Below are positions 15,443 through 22,444 of a DNA stretch of 34,748 bases, piece after piece. Within the stretch, counting starts at the first letter, position 1, and every line of letters begins with the position of its first letter. Both the position numbers and the translations under genes were made by a program. This DNA comes from GWB1-38-13 sp964488535 (GTDB lineage: Bacteria > Patescibacteriota > Microgenomatia > UBA8517), in assembly GCA_964488535.1 (NCBI GenBank), contig CAZAUT010000017.1:1-34748 (forward strand), in the 5' to 3' direction. The notes under the pieces were generated by a model, which was not told where the DNA came from, searched no databases, and saw only the letters and a list, made by a program, of their open reading frames with translations.

Positions 15443-16132
15443 AAACAGTATTTGTTACCGGTGCAAATAGAGGAANNNNNNNNNNTTGATTATTTTGTGA
15501 AGAATAATTTCAAAATTTTTGCTGGTGTGAGAAATCTTGTTTCAATCAAAGCTCAGAAAAATTTATTTCCCGTAAAGATTGATTTATCAAGTGATATTTC
15601 AATAAAAGAGGCGGTAAAAGAGGTGTCCAAGCACACTAACTTTCTTGACTACTTAATTAACAATGCGGGGTTGAATAAAGATACAGCAACAAATGGGAAG
15701 AAAGAGCTTGTCTGCAACCTGGATTCTCTTGATAGAAAATCACTTCTTAAGATGTTTGATATTAATACAATAGCTCCGTTAATGATAGTTAAAGCGTTTT
15801 TGCCACTACTGACGCCAAATCCATGTTTTGTAATTAACATCTCTTCTGGAAGAGCTTCGTATAAGGATGAATATCCAAACACTAACGGCAACTATGGATA
15901 CCGCGGTAGTAAAGCTGCGCTTAATATAGTTACTTTTTGTTCACTACATGATTTACCTAAAAATGTAAAAACATTTGCTGTACATCCTGGTGGAGTAAAA
16001 ACTGACATGAATCCTGGTGGAGAGCATGTACCGATAGAACAAGCAGAAAAAGTGATTGATATTACTAAAAACTGGGAGGAAAAGTTTAACGGAAAGTTTA
16101 TGCGTTTCGATGGAACACTATATCCACTCTAA
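15439..16132 (+). CDS. Short-chain dehydrogenase/reductase, interrupted by an assembly gap
   Basis: An SDR oxidoreductase. The start MKTVFVTGANRG carries the cofactor-binding TGxxxGxG motif, cut off by ten N (15476-15485). After the gap the frame continues DYFVKNNFKIFAGVRN. NNAGLN, NISSGR (catalytic Ser) and YGYRGSKAALN (YxxxK) follow, then HPGGVKTDM. The frame before and after the N-run differs by one. In a normal SDR about six residues (IGLxxV) fit between, which would need about 15 bases instead of 10. The gene is therefore intact and the gap length is arbitrary. The substrate is unknown. Confidence 0.88.
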
Positions 16133-16149
16133 AATAATTATCTTAAAAA

Positions 16150-16731
16150 ATGAAAATACTTTTTGTAAGACATGGGGAGAGCGTGGATGATATTGAAGAC
16201 CGTTATGGCGGTTGGGCGGATTTTGATTTAACAGAAAAAGGTCGAAGACAGGCAAAAGAGTGTGCAGAGAAAATTTCTTCTTTGGATGAAAAATTCGAAG
16301 TTGTTTTATCCTCTCCCCTAAAAAGGGCATTTCAGGCGGCAGAGATAATTGCCAAAAAACTTAATATCGAATTGGAAGTTTTTGAGTATTTGAAGGAGAG
16401 AAACTTGAATGGAGTGTTGACGGGGCTGACCAGAAGTGAAGCAAAGGAAAAGTACCCAGAGCAGGTAGAAATACATAGCAGATGGGAATATGTTGATGGA
16501 AGCGAAAGGACAGAAGATTTTAACTCCAGGGTAAAAAAAGCTATTAAGTATTTGTTGAAGATGAAATATGGCTCACTTATTGCAGTAACTCATGGCTTGT
16601 TTTTGAAAACTTTTTTCAAAGAAATGATGGGGGTTGAAATTAAAAAAGTTGGTGACGGAGGGTTTGTGTTGGTTGAGGAAATGAAAGGAAAGTATAATAT
16701 CTTGAAAGAGGATGAAATTGAATACGAGTAA
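16150..16731 (+). CDS. Histidine phosphatase family protein
   Basis: 193 residues of the phosphoglycerate mutase-like superfamily. The RHGES motif at residues 7-11 holds the phosphorylated His, SSPLKRAFQAAEII has the conserved Arg, KERNLNG the acid Glu, and AVTHGLF the second catalytic His. Substrates of this family range from phosphosugars to phosphoproteins and cannot be told here. It lies 17 bases after the SDR gene and 38 bases before the kinase-like gene, in the same cassette. Confidence 0.92.
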   Translation: MKILFVRHGESVDDIEDRYGGWADFDLTEKGRRQAKECAEKISSLDEKFEVVLSSPLKRAFQAAEIIAKKLNIELEVFEYLKERNLNGVLTGLTRSEAKEKYPEQVEIHSRWEYVDGSERTEDFNSRVKKAIKYLLKMKYGSLIAVTHGLFLKTFFKEMMGVEIKKVGDGGFVLVEEMKGKYNILKEDEIEYE

Positions 16732-16769
16732 AGATATTTATTTTTTGTTGATAGGGTTATAACTAAAAA

Positions 16770-17747
16770 ATGGATATAAATACATTCAGAGACAGAATTG
16801 AATACAAGGGAGACCTAGATAAGTTGTTTGAAAAAGTGTCTGAGTCATATGGCTTGGGAAAATATATTTCATTTTCACCAATCCTTCAGGGTTATGAGGA
16901 CTTCAATATCATTCTGACTACCGAAAAAGGTAAGTATTTTGTAAAAGTTTTTGCAAAATTTAGGGATACAAAAGAGGTTGAGCAGTATATTCATATGATG
17001 TTAAAAGCGCTGGATAAAGGAATTAAACACCCAAAGTTACTAAAAAACCCCGATGGATACCTGTATGCAAGAAAGTTAGGAGGTGCCAATGTATCCCTTG
17101 CTGTAATGGATTACATTATCGGGGAAGATTTTTTCCGATTACAAGAAAAGCCTAGTGAAGAGGAAATGAGATTTCTTGCACAACAGGCTGCAAAGATAAA
17201 TACAATTGATTTTAAGCCGAAGTTCGTTTATGACAGCTGGGCAATTCCTAATTTCCTTAAGGAGTATGAAAAAATAAAAGACAAATTGGAAAATGATGAC
17301 CATGAGTTAATTAAACCTCTTGTGGAAATGTTTCCCAAATTAGAAATTGAAAAACTTCCTCATTGTTTCGTTCATGGAGATATTATTTCAACGAATGTTA
17401 TGAGGGCAGATGACGGCGGCCTCTACATTATCGATTTTGCTGTGGCGAATTGGTATCCGCGGATACAGGAGCTGGCAGTACTCCTTTGTGACCTGTTATT
17501 TGTTCCAGATAAGGAAACATTTCAAAAAAATTATGATTTGGCATTAAATGAGTATCAAAAGATAATCAAGCTCAATGATATTGAGTTAAAAACGCTCCCG
17601 ACATATATAAAACTTGCTCATGCGATGCATATCATACCCTCAACCAGAGAAAAGCTCTTAAACAACATTACATTGCCAGAGAATGAATTTTGGCTGAAGT
17701 CGGGACAGGAAGGACTGAGATTCACCACTGAATTGTGGCCAAATTAG
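16770..17747 (+). CDS. Aminoglycoside phosphotransferase-like kinase
   Basis: 325 residues with the APH/homoserine kinase-type fold. GKYFVKVFAK carries the ATP-binding Lys, VMDYIIGEDF is the hinge, HCFVHGDIISTNVM is the catalytic loop (HGDxxxxN), and YIIDFAVANW the metal-binding Asp. It phosphorylates an unknown small molecule. The neighbouring SDR and histidine phosphatase suggest a small-metabolite or sugar pathway rather than antibiotic resistance. It is the last gene of the cassette. Confidence 0.88.
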   Translation: MDINTFRDRIEYKGDLDKLFEKVSESYGLGKYISFSPILQGYEDFNIILTTEKGKYFVKVFAKFRDTKEVEQYIHMMLKALDKGIKHPKLLKNPDGYLYARKLGGANVSLAVMDYIIGEDFFRLQEKPSEEEMRFLAQQAAKINTIDFKPKFVYDSWAIPNFLKEYEKIKDKLENDDHELIKPLVEMFPKLEIEKLPHCFVHGDIISTNVMRADDGGLYIIDFAVANWYPRIQELAVLLCDLLFVPDKETFQKNYDLALNEYQKIIKLNDIELKTLPTYIKLAHAMHIIPSTREKLLNNITLPENEFWLKSGQEGLRFTTELWPN

Positions 17748-17876
17748 CTTCAAAAAGAGTATTAACGTCGCACAATAAAGGTTGTGTGTCGCGTCATACC
17801 CTACTCCGTGCCTGAAGAGGGCACAATAATTCATTAAAATATTATCCTCTACTTTTAAAACCCTAAGTTTGTAATG

Positions 17877-17930
17877 TGGACGCTAAGGAACTCGACCGAG
17901 TCAGACTCGGGTTACTTACCCCCGACCTTC
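17877..17930 (-). repeat. Partial 3' copy of tRNA-Val with a hairpin insert
   Basis: On the minus strand, 48 bases after the end of tRNA-Val, AGGTC-GGGGGT and TCGAGTTCCTTAGCGTCCAC repeat the variable loop, T-arm and 3' acceptor strand of that tRNA with few changes. A 22-base insert containing the perfect palindrome CCGAGTC-T-GACTCGG sits in the T-loop. The 5' half of the tRNA is absent. Confidence 0.75.
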
Positions 17931-17956
17931 TGTACGGAAGAATTGTAAAAATGAGT

Positions 17957-17979
17957 TTACCCTGAGCTTGCCGAAGGGT
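17957..17979. repeat. ACCCTGAGC/GCCGAAGGGT palindrome
   Basis: tACCCTGAGCTTGCCGAAGGGT forms a small hairpin and is a sequence found scattered in many bacteria. It lies directly at the 3' end of tRNA-Val. Confidence 0.5.
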
Positions 17980-18052
17980 GGACGCTAAGGGACTCGAACC
18001 CCTGACCTCTTTCACGTCAAGAAAGCGCTCTAGCCAACTGAGCTAAGCGTCC
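17979..18052 (-). tRNA. tRNA-Val (GAC)
   Basis: Cloverleaf on the minus strand: acceptor GGACGCT/AGCGTCC, D-stem GCTC/GAGC, anticodon stem CTTTC/GAAAG with loop TTGACGT (anticodon GAC), variable loop AGGTC, T-stem AGGGG/CCCTT with loop TTCGAGT, discriminator A. No complete CCA is encoded. A partial 3' copy lies downstream. Confidence 0.95.
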
Positions 18053-18150
18053 ATAGAAAAACCAATGACACTATTTTACATAAATACGATAGATACCGCA
18101 ATGGAATAACCCACAAATACTGAAATATAGTTGTAGTATTTATGGATAAG

Positions 18151-18336
18151 TCACGCCGGTTTCCTTAGAGATGGGCCACTGCACAGTCTTGCAGACCCGG
18201 TAACTTTTTCGGGAGTGTTTCTTCCGTCATTTTCCTTAGCGGGCATTTCCTGACTCTCTCTTTCTTTACCCGGGTCTTTGCCACAACCTCTCATGGTATT
18301 GGCTTCCGACATTGCCATTATTGAACAAATTGGCAT
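18151..18336 (-). CDS. Small Cys-containing peptide gene with a strong SD
   Basis: 61 residues beginning MPICSIMAMSEANTMRGCG, then a charged, Gly/Pro/Ser-rich, probably disordered tail. I do not recognise it. It is supported by the best Shine-Dalgarno site in the window, AAAGGAGGTG (18344-18353), seven bases before the ATG. A bidirectional terminator stands just upstream of the SD, so the gene may have its own promoter in that hairpin region or depend on read-through from 18561. Confidence 0.6.
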   Translation of the reverse strand: MPICSIMAMSEANTMRGCGKDPGKERESQEMPAKENDGRNTPEKVTGSARLCSGPSLRKPA

Positions 18337-18362
18337 ATTCTTTCACCTCCTTTCTACACTAA

Positions 18363-18396
18363 AAAACCTCTCGTGATGAGAGGTTTTCTTTTTTTG
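18363..18396. terminator. Bidirectional terminator
   Basis: AAAACCTCTC / GAGAGGTTTT (10 pairs, 5-base loop) with T-runs on both strands. On the minus strand it ends the transcript of the DUF5660-like gene. Confidence 0.85.
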
Positions 18397-18426
18397 ATTT
18401 ATTTACTTTTTGTGATTTATTATATT

Positions 18427-18488
18427 CTTTCTCTCATCACATTAGGGAACGCCTCGTAAAGAGGACGTCCATAATGATGAAGAGAAAG
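18427..18488. repeat. Long imperfect hairpin in the spacer
   Basis: CTTTCTCTCATCA pairs with TGATGAAGAGAAAG (one bulge), and further in ATTA/TAAT, GGA/TCC and CCTC/GAGG extend the stem. On the plus strand a run of six T follows two bases after the stem (18491-18496). There is no plus-strand gene upstream that would need it, so it may be a small RNA or a palindromic element. Confidence 0.5.
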
Positions 18489-18560
18489 TATTTTTTCATA
18501 TTAATTTATTTGTCCAACCCATTATTCATTATACATCATACATAATACCGATCTTCGGTC

Positions 18561-19196
18561 TCATCCTGCGCTTCTCGTCAGATAATGATCCGCGGAAAGT
18601 AAAAACTTGCTACCATGCTTTTTATAACGGGCCCAATAATTTTTCTTTTCAGCTCTTTTGTTTGCCGATGACATCCAAAGCGAAGCGCCGTCAATTTTAC
18701 TTCTGAAAGACCTTATAAATTCCACGATTCTTTCAAAAAAGAAAAGATGGTACACACCCGGTTCGGCGGTTACCTGCATCGCAGCAATAGTGACTTCTTT
18801 TGATAAGTTTTGCGTCGATTTTGCAAGGAGCAGTACCTCATCCGTAAGGGTTTTTAACTGAATCTTGAGCTCGTTTGTTCTTTGAAGTATCAACCCTTTT
18901 TCTTCCTGATACAGTTTTCTTTCAAAACCCAGCTGTTGCTGAAGTTTCTTTTGATCCTCGTTTTTCTGCCTGAGTACGGGATTAAATTCTGCCGTACTGC
19001 CCGGATAAAGTTCACCCGAGTAGTTAGCAGACGATTGAGGACCAAAAAGCTGATCCATAAAATCCTGAGGCATTTTTGAAAATAGGTCCTGCTTAATTGA
19101 ATTTGCAGCAGACGAACCTATGTCCTTGAAGGATTCAATAACATTTGGAATTTTTTGTGTTTTTTTAACAGAATTTTTCTGAGCCTGATTTGCCAT
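18561..19196 (-). CDS. DUF5660-like protein
   Basis: 211 residues. The C-terminal part (EPGVYHLFFFERIVEFIRSF, ASLWMSSANKRAEKKNYWA, KHGSKFLLSADHYLTRSAG) matches the pattern I know from DUF5660 proteins of Microgenomates. The middle is a long coiled coil (about residues 75-135), and the N terminus is basic and disordered with QDLFSKMPQDFMDQLFG. It is soluble and its function is unknown. The next gene upstream is tig, 68 bases away on the same strand. Confidence 0.75.
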   Translation of the reverse strand: MANQAQKNSVKKTQKIPNVIESFKDIGSSAANSIKQDLFSKMPQDFMDQLFGPQSSANYSGELYPGSTAEFNPVLRQKNEDQKKLQQQLGFERKLYQEEKGLILQRTNELKIQLKTLTDEVLLLAKSTQNLSKEVTIAAMQVTAEPGVYHLFFFERIVEFIRSFRSKIDGASLWMSSANKRAEKKNYWARYKKHGSKFLLSADHYLTRSAG

Positions 19197-19264
19197 ATCC
19201 TATAATAATAATATACTGGCAATACTACATCAAAACGGATGAAAAATCAATAATTACGTAAAAA

Positions 19265-20137
19265 TTACAGCAGTGCAGTGAGAAAATCAAGGGCTTTTCT
19301 TCTTAGAAGGATTGTCTTGATCATTATTTTTTGAGATTCAAGGTTTGTCCGGAGCTTTGGATCTGCCGAACTTGCATTTATGGCTGTTTCAATTTCTTCT
19401 TCGTTTACATCCAGTTTTTCACTTAATGCGATTTTTTCCAGTATAAGTTCAATCTTTATTGCCTCCTCAGACTGCTTTTTATACTCTTCACGAAGTGTCT
19501 CAGGTGTTTTTCCGAGAGAAGAAAGATAACCTTCAAGAGTAAGTCCTAGTTTTTCTATGCGCTGCAGAAGTTGAGAAAGCCTCGAATTAACCTCTTCGTC
19601 GATCAATATTTTAGGCACAATGGGATTAATTTCCTTAAGCAAGAGTTCAAGAATTTTCTCCTCTTTCTGCTGGCGGCTCATCTTCTTATCCTTATTGTCA
19701 TCCTTTTCGTCTTCGGGTGTCCAAATGGTGGATGAGGTGTTAATACCTTTAAGTTTCGTCTTGTAATCATTTAATTCAAAGGAAGGGATTTCACAGACCA
19801 AAGCTCTTACCTGCCAGTCTTCATTATCGTTTGAACTTATCAGTTCAAACTTAGGATATATTGAAGGTTTTATATTTTCCGAAACCAAGGCGTTCGAGTA
19901 CATTTCAGGCAAAATCTCTTTGAGAACATTCTCGGCAAGTTTTTCTCTTGAGATATTTTGTTTGACTTTTTCTAAAGGTGCATTGCCTTTTCGGAAACCT
20001 GAAATCTCAAGATCTTTCCCAATTTCTTCTAATACTTTGTTTTCGTTTCGAGCGATATCTTCTTTGGGGATGGTGAAGACTATCTGTATTGTTCCGTCCG
20101 GTTCTCTGGCGACGGTATAGTTCTTACTTTTATCCAT
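19265..20137 (-). CDS. tig: Trigger factor lacking the PPIase domain
   Basis: 290 residues, against about 430 for the usual protein. The N-terminal ribosome-binding domain is clear, with ISGFRKGNAPLEKVKQN matching the FRxGxxP signature that docks on L23, followed by the domain-1 strands up to ALVCEIPSFEL. The FKBP-type peptidyl-prolyl isomerase domain is missing. A short charged linker (EDEKDDNKDKKMSRQQK) leads into the helical C-terminal chaperone domain (NPIVPKILIDEEVNSRLSQL onward). It probably still binds nascent chains at the exit tunnel, but without isomerase activity. Confidence 0.85.
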   Translation of the reverse strand: MDKSKNYTVAREPDGTIQIVFTIPKEDIARNENKVLEEIGKDLEISGFRKGNAPLEKVKQNISREKLAENVLKEILPEMYSNALVSENIKPSIYPKFELISSNDNEDWQVRALVCEIPSFELNDYKTKLKGINTSSTIWTPEDEKDDNKDKKMSRQQKEEKILELLLKEINPIVPKILIDEEVNSRLSQLLQRIEKLGLTLEGYLSSLGKTPETLREEYKKQSEEAIKIELILEKIALSEKLDVNEEEIETAINASSADPKLRTNLESQKIMIKTILLRRKALDFLTALL

Positions 20138-20263
20138 GAGCGATATTATATTCGATAGTTATATATTTGAAAATCGGCAAAATTAATTACAAAAAGATCA
20201 ATTAACCTCTGGCTCGAAAAGTCTCCGGCTCGGAGAGAAATCAGAAATATCAGAAATAAATTA

Positions 20264-20425
20264 TTAACCTTTATGTTGTGTCCGGAATGAAGTATTTGAA
20301 AAACGGGAGTTTTTGAACGACTGCGGATTAAACTTACCCGGGCCAAAAATACTGAACTTCTGTGCGGGTGGAGTATATGCTGATTTGTTAACGGCAGGTT
20401 TTTCCGTATTATTTTTATTGGACAT
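20264..20425 (-). CDS. Small disordered protein downstream of the holin-like gene
   Basis: 53 residues from the ATG at 20425: MSNKNNTEKPAVNKSAYTPP, then KFSIFGPGKFNPQSFKNS and a basic end RTQHKG. It starts five bases after the stop of the holin-like gene and is probably co-transcribed with it. No SD is visible. The protein is unrecognised and probably unstructured. Confidence 0.5.
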   Translation of the reverse strand: MSNKNNTEKPAVNKSAYTPPAQKFSIFGPGKFNPQSFKNSRFSNTSFRTQHKG

Positions 20426-20430
20426 AATGA

Positions 20431-20772
20431 TTATTTGTTTTCCGATAATTTGTTGAGAAATATCGATACTAATGTAAGAACGATTGATGCAATTACAGCG
20501 GTCATAAATCCATCGATATGAAACCCTCTGACAACAAAGCTTACTCCCCAAAGAAGAAAAACGTTTAATAGGAACGCGCTTATTCCAAGTGTGGCTATTG
20601 ATAGAGGAAGAATTAGTATATGGAAAATCGGTTTAATAAAGGTATTTATTACACCAATGACTATTGCTGCGACGACAGCCGACATCAATGAATCAAAGGA
20701 TACGCCCGGTACAAGGTAAGCAACTACGATAAGAGTTAGGACGTTAACGGACAGTTTTAATAAAAGTTTCAT
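20431..20772 (-). CDS. Phage holin family 4-like membrane protein
   Basis: 113 residues with four hydrophobic segments. The pattern VVAYLVPGVSFDSLMSAVVAAIVIGVINTFIKPI and LPLSIATLGISAFLLN is that of the widespread holin_4/DUF360 family, where an early NxxxKP motif is followed by a TLG motif. These chromosomal proteins are not necessarily phage lysis proteins, and their role is unclear. It is probably in the inner membrane. Confidence 0.88.
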   Translation of the reverse strand: MKLLLKLSVNVLTLIVVAYLVPGVSFDSLMSAVVAAIVIGVINTFIKPIFHILILPLSIATLGISAFLLNVFLLWGVSFVVRGFHIDGFMTAVIASIVLTLVSIFLNKLSENK

Positions 20773-20887
20773 ATTGCAGTTTATATAACAATCGCAACTA
20801 TTATAATTTTTGTAATGTTTTTAACTTAAAGTGATTTACTCTCCGCACCTGGACACAAGGAGTGTGAAAAACTTGTATCTATATATT

Positions 20888-21961
20888 TTATTTTACATTT
20901 TCAATGTAAAATTGCAAACTAAGTTTTACCGCCTCATCCCATTCAGGTCTCAAATTATGGTCGGCACCCTGGTGAATTATATATTCTACATTTTTATTTA
21001 ATGACCTGAGCGTTTTAACGAGCTTATCACTCCATGAAAATGGCACTGCTTCGTCAGACGTTCCCTGATGAATCTGAATACCCGCTTCAATCCGATCCAG
21101 ATAATTTGTCAGTGAATATTTTTCAACATCGTATAAATTTTCGAACTTTGCAAGCTCGGAGCGTATAAATTTTCCTTTGTCGTCGCTATCGTCCGTATAA
21201 TATAAAATTGAATATGGAAAAGGCTTTGAAACAGGAGCCCAGAGGACGGTGGGATAGCTTCTTTTTGTGATTTCAAGTATGGTAAGAGCAATCTGTCCCC
21301 CGTTCGAATGTGACCAGATATAGATATTTGAAATATTTAATAGTTTAGTAGATAACTGTTTGTCGGTGACAGTATCGTTTGCAGAAAATAAACTGGTATT
21401 TTCAATTTCATCAAGCGTTTTAAGAAGTGTCAGTATTGTTACATATGTTTGAAACCGGGACTCGAAAATGTTTGATGCCTCTTTATCCGATCCGCCATAA
21501 CCCAGAAAATCGGGTGCAATTGTTACAAAACCGTTTTCGGCAAAATATTGAGCAACATTTTTTGTACCCATCCCGCTTGTGAAAATATTTTGATCAACAT
21601 ACCCGCGGATTGTGAGAATTATTCCCTTGATATCCGTATTTTTCGGTATATTTATTATACCGGTTGTGGTTTTTGTAAGATTGCCCGTGATTTCGGGATG
21701 AAAAGTATAATAAAACATATAAGATGTGTAGCTTTCGGTATCGGAGACAACACTGTCAATATTCATTTTTCCTGATTTTATTTCAGTATTTGACAAATTT
21801 TCAATCGAATATTTTTCTAAGGGTCTATCGATTTTTTTATACTGATTGATAACTGGTGTAGCTGTCGGTTTATTTATAATGTTGGATACCAAATATCCCG
21901 CCAGAAACATCAGTTCCGCCATTAAGATTACGATTAGGATGAAAGTATTCTTTGTTTTCAT
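20888..21961 (-). CDS. Membrane-anchored alpha/beta hydrolase (S9-like)
   Basis: 357 residues. An N-terminal membrane segment (FILIVILMAELMFLAGYLV) anchors the protein, with the rest outside. The catalytic triad can be seen: WSHSNGGQIA (nucleophile Ser), GTSDEAVPFSW (Asp) and GADHNLRPEW (His). ILTIRGYVDQN and APDFLGYGGSD are the strand and loop of a prolyl-oligopeptidase or dienelactone hydrolase-like fold. The substrate (peptide or ester) is unknown. It is transcribed away from the metK riboswitch. Confidence 0.88.
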   Translation of the reverse strand: MKTKNTFILIVILMAELMFLAGYLVSNIINKPTATPVINQYKKIDRPLEKYSIENLSNTEIKSGKMNIDSVVSDTESYTSYMFYYTFHPEITGNLTKTTTGIINIPKNTDIKGIILTIRGYVDQNIFTSGMGTKNVAQYFAENGFVTIAPDFLGYGGSDKEASNIFESRFQTYVTILTLLKTLDEIENTSLFSANDTVTDKQLSTKLLNISNIYIWSHSNGGQIALTILEITKRSYPTVLWAPVSKPFPYSILYYTDDSDDKGKFIRSELAKFENLYDVEKYSLTNYLDRIEAGIQIHQGTSDEAVPFSWSDKLVKTLRSLNKNVEYIIHQGADHNLRPEWDEAVKLSLQFYIENVK

Positions 21962-22122
21962 TTGAATTAACAGATACGAAACACGTGAGATGAAACACCA
22001 GAAATGTGGTACGTTATGCGTTTTTCCAATATACTATATACAACATACAATATACTCATCTTCCCATTCTACTAGTATCCGTATATCCTAGTATCTTAAT
22101 ATCTTTATATCTTATCTCCCCC

Positions 22123-22151
22123 TTGACACATGATACACGATACGCCATTAT
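22123..22151 (+). promoter_or_regulatory. Promoter of the metK riboswitch transcript
   Basis: TTGACA (22123-22128), 17 bases, CATTAT (22146-22151). The expected start is just upstream of the SAM aptamer. Confidence 0.7.
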
Positions 22152-22165
22152 ATTACAGTTTGTAA

Positions 22166-22296
22166 GTATCTTGAGTGTGGAATCCTCCATTGCGTAAAGC
22201 TGCGGAGGATGAAAAGGGATCTAGCCCGTAAACCACCGGCAACCCCGATGAATTCCTTTCGGATGGTGCCAAATCTAGCTTGAAAAAGAAAGATAC
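22166..22296 (+). promoter_or_regulatory. SAM-I (S-box) riboswitch aptamer
   Basis: The P1 helix is GTATCTT/AAGATAC. The conserved core GGGATCTAGCCC, CGGCAACC and GGTGCCAAATCTAGC is present. The pseudoknot is CTAG in the P2 loop with CTAG in J3/4, where the usual pair is CTGG/CCAG, so the change is compensated on both sides. P3 is CCGA...TCGG. An extra helix ATCCTCC/GGAGGAT is inserted on the 5' side of P2, where the kink-turn normally lies. It controls metK. Confidence 0.9.
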
Positions 22297-22306
22297 AGGG
22301 GTTATA

Positions 22307-22337
22307 AAACTCTTTCTTTTTCGAAAGAGTTTTTTTG
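22307..22337 (+). terminator. Riboswitch terminator of metK
   Basis: AAACTCTTTC / GAAAGAGTTT with a T-run. The 3' strand of P1 (AAAAAGAAAG, 22283-22292) is complementary to the 5' part of the terminator (CTTTCTTTTT), giving the antiterminator. So high SAM ends transcription, as is usual for S-box RNAs. Confidence 0.9.
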
Positions 22338-22350
22338 ATTTATAACATTC

Positions 22351-22430
22351 TTTGCCAAGTTATTCTTGGCGATTCCCCTTGAGGGAGAATGATATATCAA
22401 GTTCAATTTCTCCCAATTAAAATTGGGCTT
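22351..22430 (+). other. metK leader with small hairpins
   Basis: Between the terminator and the start codon are GCCAAG/CTTGGC, ATTCCCCT/AGGGAGAAT and CCCAATT/AATTGGG. The last one ends about 20 bases before the ATG and could affect ribosome access. No clear SD is seen. Confidence 0.4.
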
Positions 22431-22444
22431 TCTTTAAAATTACC

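Noticed and set aside
15439..16132. SDR gene as a frameshifted pseudogene
   Set aside because: The frame change falls exactly at a run of ten N of arbitrary length, and all motifs on both sides are intact.
20146..20346. 66-residue minus frame between tig and the small protein
   Set aside because: It overlaps the better supported 53-residue gene in another frame and has no start signals or recognisable features.
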